Of a stretch of DNA of 64,000 bases, positions 59,638 to 64,000 are shown piece after piece. The DNA is from Papaver somniferum (Eukaryota; Streptophyta; Magnoliopsida; Ranunculales; Papaveraceae). How positions within the stretch are numbered: position 1 is the first letter of the stretch; each line of letters opens with the position of its first letter. The notes beneath the pieces were generated by a model. It worked only from the letters and a program-made list of their open reading frames with translations, was not told where the DNA came from and did not search any database. The translations under genes were made by a program, and so were the position numbers. The DNA lies in assembly GCF_003573695.1 (NCBI RefSeq), contig NC_039362.1:13040063-13104062 (forward strand). The letters are read 5' to 3'.

Positions 59638-60147
59638 ATGTGTTTAAGGTCAGATATGTGAAACTTTCTATTATTTATCTTCTGTTGTAGTAGAAAATAT
59701 AATATTTTCTAGGAATTTAATTGACGAATATTGCAACTAAGAATTAACTACATGACCGCTGTCACGATAGGAGGGACGACCGAAGAAAAAAGGAAACACT
59801 GCTGCAATTGGAATGTAAAAGAAAATTTGTCATAAAATGAAAGTATCACTTTTCCTAAAACGGAGGGAGTACATCATTTTATTTGTTGCAATAGAAAATT
59901 AGTTGATACATAAACCAAAATATGTTATTGCATCCTTTGTGGTGGTTTGCATAATGACTATTAAATCAATTTTTTGAAAATTGTGCCTAAAATGATAAAC
60001 GCCTCCGATTTTTTTCGTAAAAACACTAAATTTGATATTGTTGTTTGTACTCACCGCATAGATTCTTTTAAAACCTTTCAAACGATATAAAATTTGTAAA
60101 ATTACAAGGCACAGATTTTTAGATATGTTATATTAAAGTGTGGTTGC
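59638..60147. other. Spacer with a lone Stowaway-like end
   Basis: 'ttttcctaaaacggagggagtac' pieces at about 59850-59872 look like the right end of a Stowaway-type MITE, but no partner end was found nearby. No gene is recognised. Confidence 0.4.
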
Positions 60148-62607
60148 TGAAAAGGCGAGGGTACCCAAATATACCTCAAGCTAGAACTTTTCTTTCCTAT
60201 AAGTCCTTTCTCCGAAAGTGATTGTCTATGGACTGAGTCGAGACAATACAACAATTCGGTTCACACTTCGTGTGATCGTCTATGGATACGAGATCGAGAC
60301 AATACTACAACGAAGTATGTTTACTTGATACAAAGGTTCGGACTTAACCAAACACAATATGATTGCTTATCAAGTAAATAGGAATTAATGTTTGTGTAAT
60401 TTACTTTAATCATAATAAAACAATTATAATGCGGAAATATAAAGTAAATGACACAGCAAGATTTTGTTGACGAGGAAAACCGCAAATGCAGAAAACCCCC
60501 GGGACCTTGTCCAGAATTGTATAATCTCGGGATTAAGCCGATATACTTGTTGGATACTCTTTTACCGAAACAAGTATTGTGCACACCAAAGATTTATATA
60601 ACCAAGTTAGAAATCTTCTATCTCTTCTTTGTCTTCAAATCTTCTTAGATCTTTAATGAACACCTGCACACAACTACTTGAATCTCTTGGATCAATCACA
60701 CACAGAACGGAGTCTGTTAACAATGGATTATCAAAAGATCGTCTTTAGCACTAACAACAGTCTAAAGATCCATGTCGAAACCTTGAACTAGTTGGAGTGA
60801 ATCTTATATCAGAAGAGAAGATTCTCAAGCATAAACAAACTAGGTGCAATCAAAGTTCAACCACCGTTAGCCAATCAAATCAATATGAAAACAAAAGATA
60901 AACCGTAATTATCTAGTTTCCCACCAACGGTACACGCTAGAGCTTCTCAATCCCAAAGAAGACACTAAACTGAGCGGCCGTAAGAGATTTCTCCTAATTA
61001 GGTTACTCTCCTCTCCGAATAGGCGGCTTCACCAGTAACAATACAACAGAGGAAGTTTACTGTCACGATGGATTAGTTTGTTAGAAAGGCAAACTTCAAG
61101 TATTTATAGACAATGAAGTTTGGACACCAAGGAATTTCCAAAACCGAAAATATTCTCAAGATATTCTATAATAATTTCCATATTCGGTTTTCATAATTCT
61201 TGAGAATACTCTGTCCAAAATAATGATCGAAAATCTCCTTGGAAAATCTTTAACTAGCAAATGCACATTACTAATTCTTATTTTCCATATATAATTAAAA
61301 ACCTTAATTAAAAGATTCTTAACTTATTTAATTTCGGTCCTGGGATTTACTTCCTTCTTAGCCGTTAAGGAATATCTTTGAACAATAAAAAATATACGCA
61401 TTACTGCATGTGTTCAAAGTGTGTCGACATCCTTTCTTTGTAAGTCCTCTTTCATACTTACTCACTTGAAACCGATTTACCACACTTCCAAACAAGTTTA
61501 CAATTGGTTCATCTGACTTTCAAGAGATATGTGATTGATTAAGAACTTCTCAATCACAAATCATGGGTTTAACGGTTCTACCAAAACAAGTTTCGGTTCT
61601 ACCTCCGTGTGAGTACTGTGCATACTCACACTAGCTTCCCAAAATTCGGTTGACTAGGTACTAGGATCGGTTCCCCACATATATATGGTATCTAACTCAT
61701 ATGTGTTGCACATGTCCATAGGATCGGTTCCCCTTTTCCTAAAAACGTGTTGCACATGTCCATAGGATCGGTTCCCCTTTCTGCTATAAACCTTGTTGCA
61801 CCCCGTACAAGGATCGATTCCCCTTTGTGACGTGTTGCACCTCTTACTAGGATCGGTTCCCCTTTACCCAGTGTTAGGCCTTACAAACTACACAAACTCG
61901 ATCATACCAACAGGTGATTACTTAAGATCAGTTTCACTAATAAAAATCATACCAATACAAAAGTCAGGCCTCATGTGAATAGTTTTACCAAGAACACAAA
62001 CAAGTCATGAGCGGTTATACTAGTCACACATATTGGTCGTTCATAAGATATGCAATGAAGAACAACTCCAATAACGCCTGGAAATTTCCTTTTCGGTTCA
62101 CAAACAAAGTTCATGAACTTACTTCCTTAAAACACATGTAACAACATTGTTTCCTAGGATGAAATCCTCACCTCATACCCATACATAATCACAATAGCAT
62201 TCATATGATTATGTTGATGTCTTATCTATAAAGTTTAATGGTTAAGCAATAAACCTCGTATTGAATTCCTTAATATTATGTATATCTAGAGTGTTCATGC
62301 TTCGCAGTTTTGTTTTCAATATGCACGACTTGAAAGATACGTTAGGGAATGAAACCGTTCAAGTAAAATATCACTAATCTCAAGTGGGAGGATGATGTTG
62401 TGGCTGTAGCTCCGTACTTCTTCACTTCTTCAAGTCTTCACAATACTTGTAATGTCTCATATCCTAATACTTTCAAGCTAACCTATACGAAGTTGACTCT
62501 AGTACATTTAATCAAGCGACTCTTAAATGAGTTTTGGTTCACTAAAATATGTCAACCAAACTTGACATACCAACGCTTGGTGGGTTCAACCGAGCTATGC
62601 TCTAACA
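60148..62607 (-). repeat. SIRE-like LTR D (3' LTR)
   Basis: 2460 bp on the minus strand, from TGTTAGAGCATAGCTCGGTT at 62607 to CCTTTTCA at 60148. TATA box TATAAATA at 61108-61101. The conserved short block lies at about 60453-60515. It is placed as a 3' LTR because SIRE-type tail sequence lies beyond 62607 and there is no PBS at 60147. A mini-repeat (61655-61870) occupies U3. Confidence 0.75.
61655..61870 (-). repeat. AGGATCGGTTCCCC repeat in LTR D U3
   Basis: Five copies of 'aggatcggttcccc' (one with 'gatt'), each followed by a spacer with 'tgttgcac', spaced about 40-75 bp. Confidence 0.85.
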
Positions 62608-64000
62608 ATCTATCCTTTTGTCAATTTTAGTGACAAAACTCTTACAATCATATGGATAAACAAATTACAAGAATTCATTACACATACGCTTGATTCCCGA
62701 ACTCAACAACACATAACCTGCATACATCCAATCCTTAAAAATGCAACAGATGTTGACATTATAATAACAAAGCTCATACTCCCCCTAAAGGTGAGATAGG
62801 TAGATTTGCAATCCTCACGTCTTTGTTATACCAAATCATATGATATGTTACTCCCCCTTAGTCTGTGCTTTTCCTCATTCGTTAGATAAACGTTCAAGCA
62901 CCATTGTCCTCTTCCCTAGTGACACCAATCAATATAAATTGAACCAGCATCACTTGTTTACTCCATATATTTCTCCCCCTTTTGTCACAAAATGACAAAG
63001 AAACGAAAAAAAATAAAGGACAACAAGAAAACATTCTTACAAATCTCAAAATAGACTTGCAACCTGTTGAGTGAAGCACGAGGGTTCCACACACTATTTT
63101 TGATAACCAATATCATAACCGAAACTACAAAGTAATTGTGTTTTGATATGTTATAATGGAAACAATTGTCAGAAGCAATTTTCCCAACTAGTTTAGCAAA
63201 CCAAAAATCAACTAATCACATTAGTTCTTTTGCTAAACCGATTGTATAAATACAACCGCTTCATTCGATAAGACCAAAACAAAGATAAACTCTATTTTTC
63301 TCATCAAGTTCTAATTATCCATATAACTTAGACCTTTAAATTTTAAACAATCCAAATACTAGGTTAGTTAACTAGCATTTCCTTGTTTAGGCATTCGATT
63401 GGACTTGAATAACCGAAACCTCCACTTTGATAAGTCTAACTAAGATCAGAATTAGCTTAGTTTATCTTATCCGGAATCGAATTGGACTAGACAACTCATC
63501 CTGTCAACATATTATTTTGTCAAGACATAAATAATTCATACAAACCAAAATAAATCAACTTGCATAATTATTCACCTCAACCGGAAGCAATTGAAACAAC
63601 ATAAACATTAAAGCACTGCAATTGCACCGTACAATTTTGTAAGCCTAAACGATTGATACCACACAACAAAGTAAGATACCAATAGTTTTTCTTAACCGGA
63701 CCCAATTGAATCACACACACATCCATACACTCATAATGGAATAAAAGCATCAATTGTACCGAAATTTTGTTAAGCAAAAGCAATAACATTAAGCTTTTCT
63801 TAAACAGGAAAACAATTAACTAACAAGATTGTTACCTCAATTTCGCATCCAACTTCTCCAATATGATCGCATCTTCTTCTTCCAGGGATAATTGATATCC
63901 AAATACCATTATGTTGTCATCCTTATGCAAAAATAAAAGAATAACAACAACCAACCTTTACCAGAGAAAGGTTGAAAATCGGCTTTTAACTATTGCAAGC
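62608..64000 (-). mobile_element. SIRE-like element D, 3' internal region
   Basis: Three AGGGGGAG-type tracts on the minus strand (at about 62780, 62852 and 62975), one in the setting TGACAAAAGGGGGAGAAA, are typical of the stretch between pol and the 3' LTR in SIRE-type elements. 62615-62635 (GACAAAAGGATAGA) just before the LTR may act as polypurine tract. 63400-63970 is AT-rich with a degenerate repeat of roughly 110-120 bp built on 'aaccgga..caattga'. No pol or env-like frame is recognised. Confidence 0.6.

Noticed and set aside
1..64000. tRNA, rRNA, riboswitch or origin
   Set aside because: None seen by eye. The only tRNA-like signals are retrotransposon primer-binding sites. A covariance-model scan would be needed to exclude small RNA genes.

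Overview
The window is plant nuclear DNA: AT-rich, with GT-AG introns, plant-type LTR retrotransposons (Ty1-copia SIRE-like, Ty3-gypsy Tat-like), a Mutator-like element, Stowaway and Harbinger MITEs, an L1 tail and an F-box gene. The repeat style reminds me of Ranunculales or poppy-like eudicots, but that is memory, not proof. Almost nothing here is an intact host gene. It is a nest of transposable elements with one F-box gene carrying a single in-frame stop.

Layout. 1-4091: 5' end of a SIRE-like copia element on the minus strand (gag remnant, primer-binding site, 2.4-kb LTR). 4829-6294: a second SIRE-like gag remnant. 6295-9062: a 2.8-kb gypsy-type LTR ('E', plus strand). 9063-18135: a Tat-lineage gypsy element ('T') with 468-469-bp LTRs, no visible gag, a disabled protease/RT/RNase H/aRNase H/integrase polyprotein, and a spliced antisense coiled-coil gene with its own TATA box. 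18136-18443: the 5' end of a second T copy. 18444-23271: a minus-strand, intron-rich plant mobile domain (PMD) gene with several breaks. About 23350-26456: a second E LTR. 26457-33391: SIRE-like gag start and LTRs A, B and C, with a plus-strand copia 3' end between them. 33392-35030: LINE tails. 35650-36201: a Harbinger-type MITE with a GC-rich minisatellite. 36829-44712: a 7.9-kb Mutator-like element (MULE) carrying a PMD gene, a trihelix/NAM-like gene and a two-exon transposase. 47430-48991: F-box gene. 49718-57934: a complete 8.2-kb LTR element with a perfect 5-bp target duplication and no recognisable protein (LARD type). 58175-59637: a Stowaway MITE and a tandem-repeat-filled inverted element. 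60148-64000: a SIRE-like 3' LTR and its internal region.

How the parts relate. The T element and the LARD share a primer-binding-site type, so the LARD may be moved in trans by a Tat-like partner. The MULE is the most system-like object. Each of its three genes has a dense array of GTTCGGTT/AACCGAAC inverted motifs either in intron 1 (PMD gene, transposase) or upstream of its TATA box (trihelix-like gene). Two independent PMD genes occur in the window, one in the MULE and one between gypsy LTRs. LTRs A and B are mosaic: about 926 bp are nearly identical while the rest differ by roughly 9-10%, as expected of gene conversion. All boundaries, counts and percentages were read by eye.
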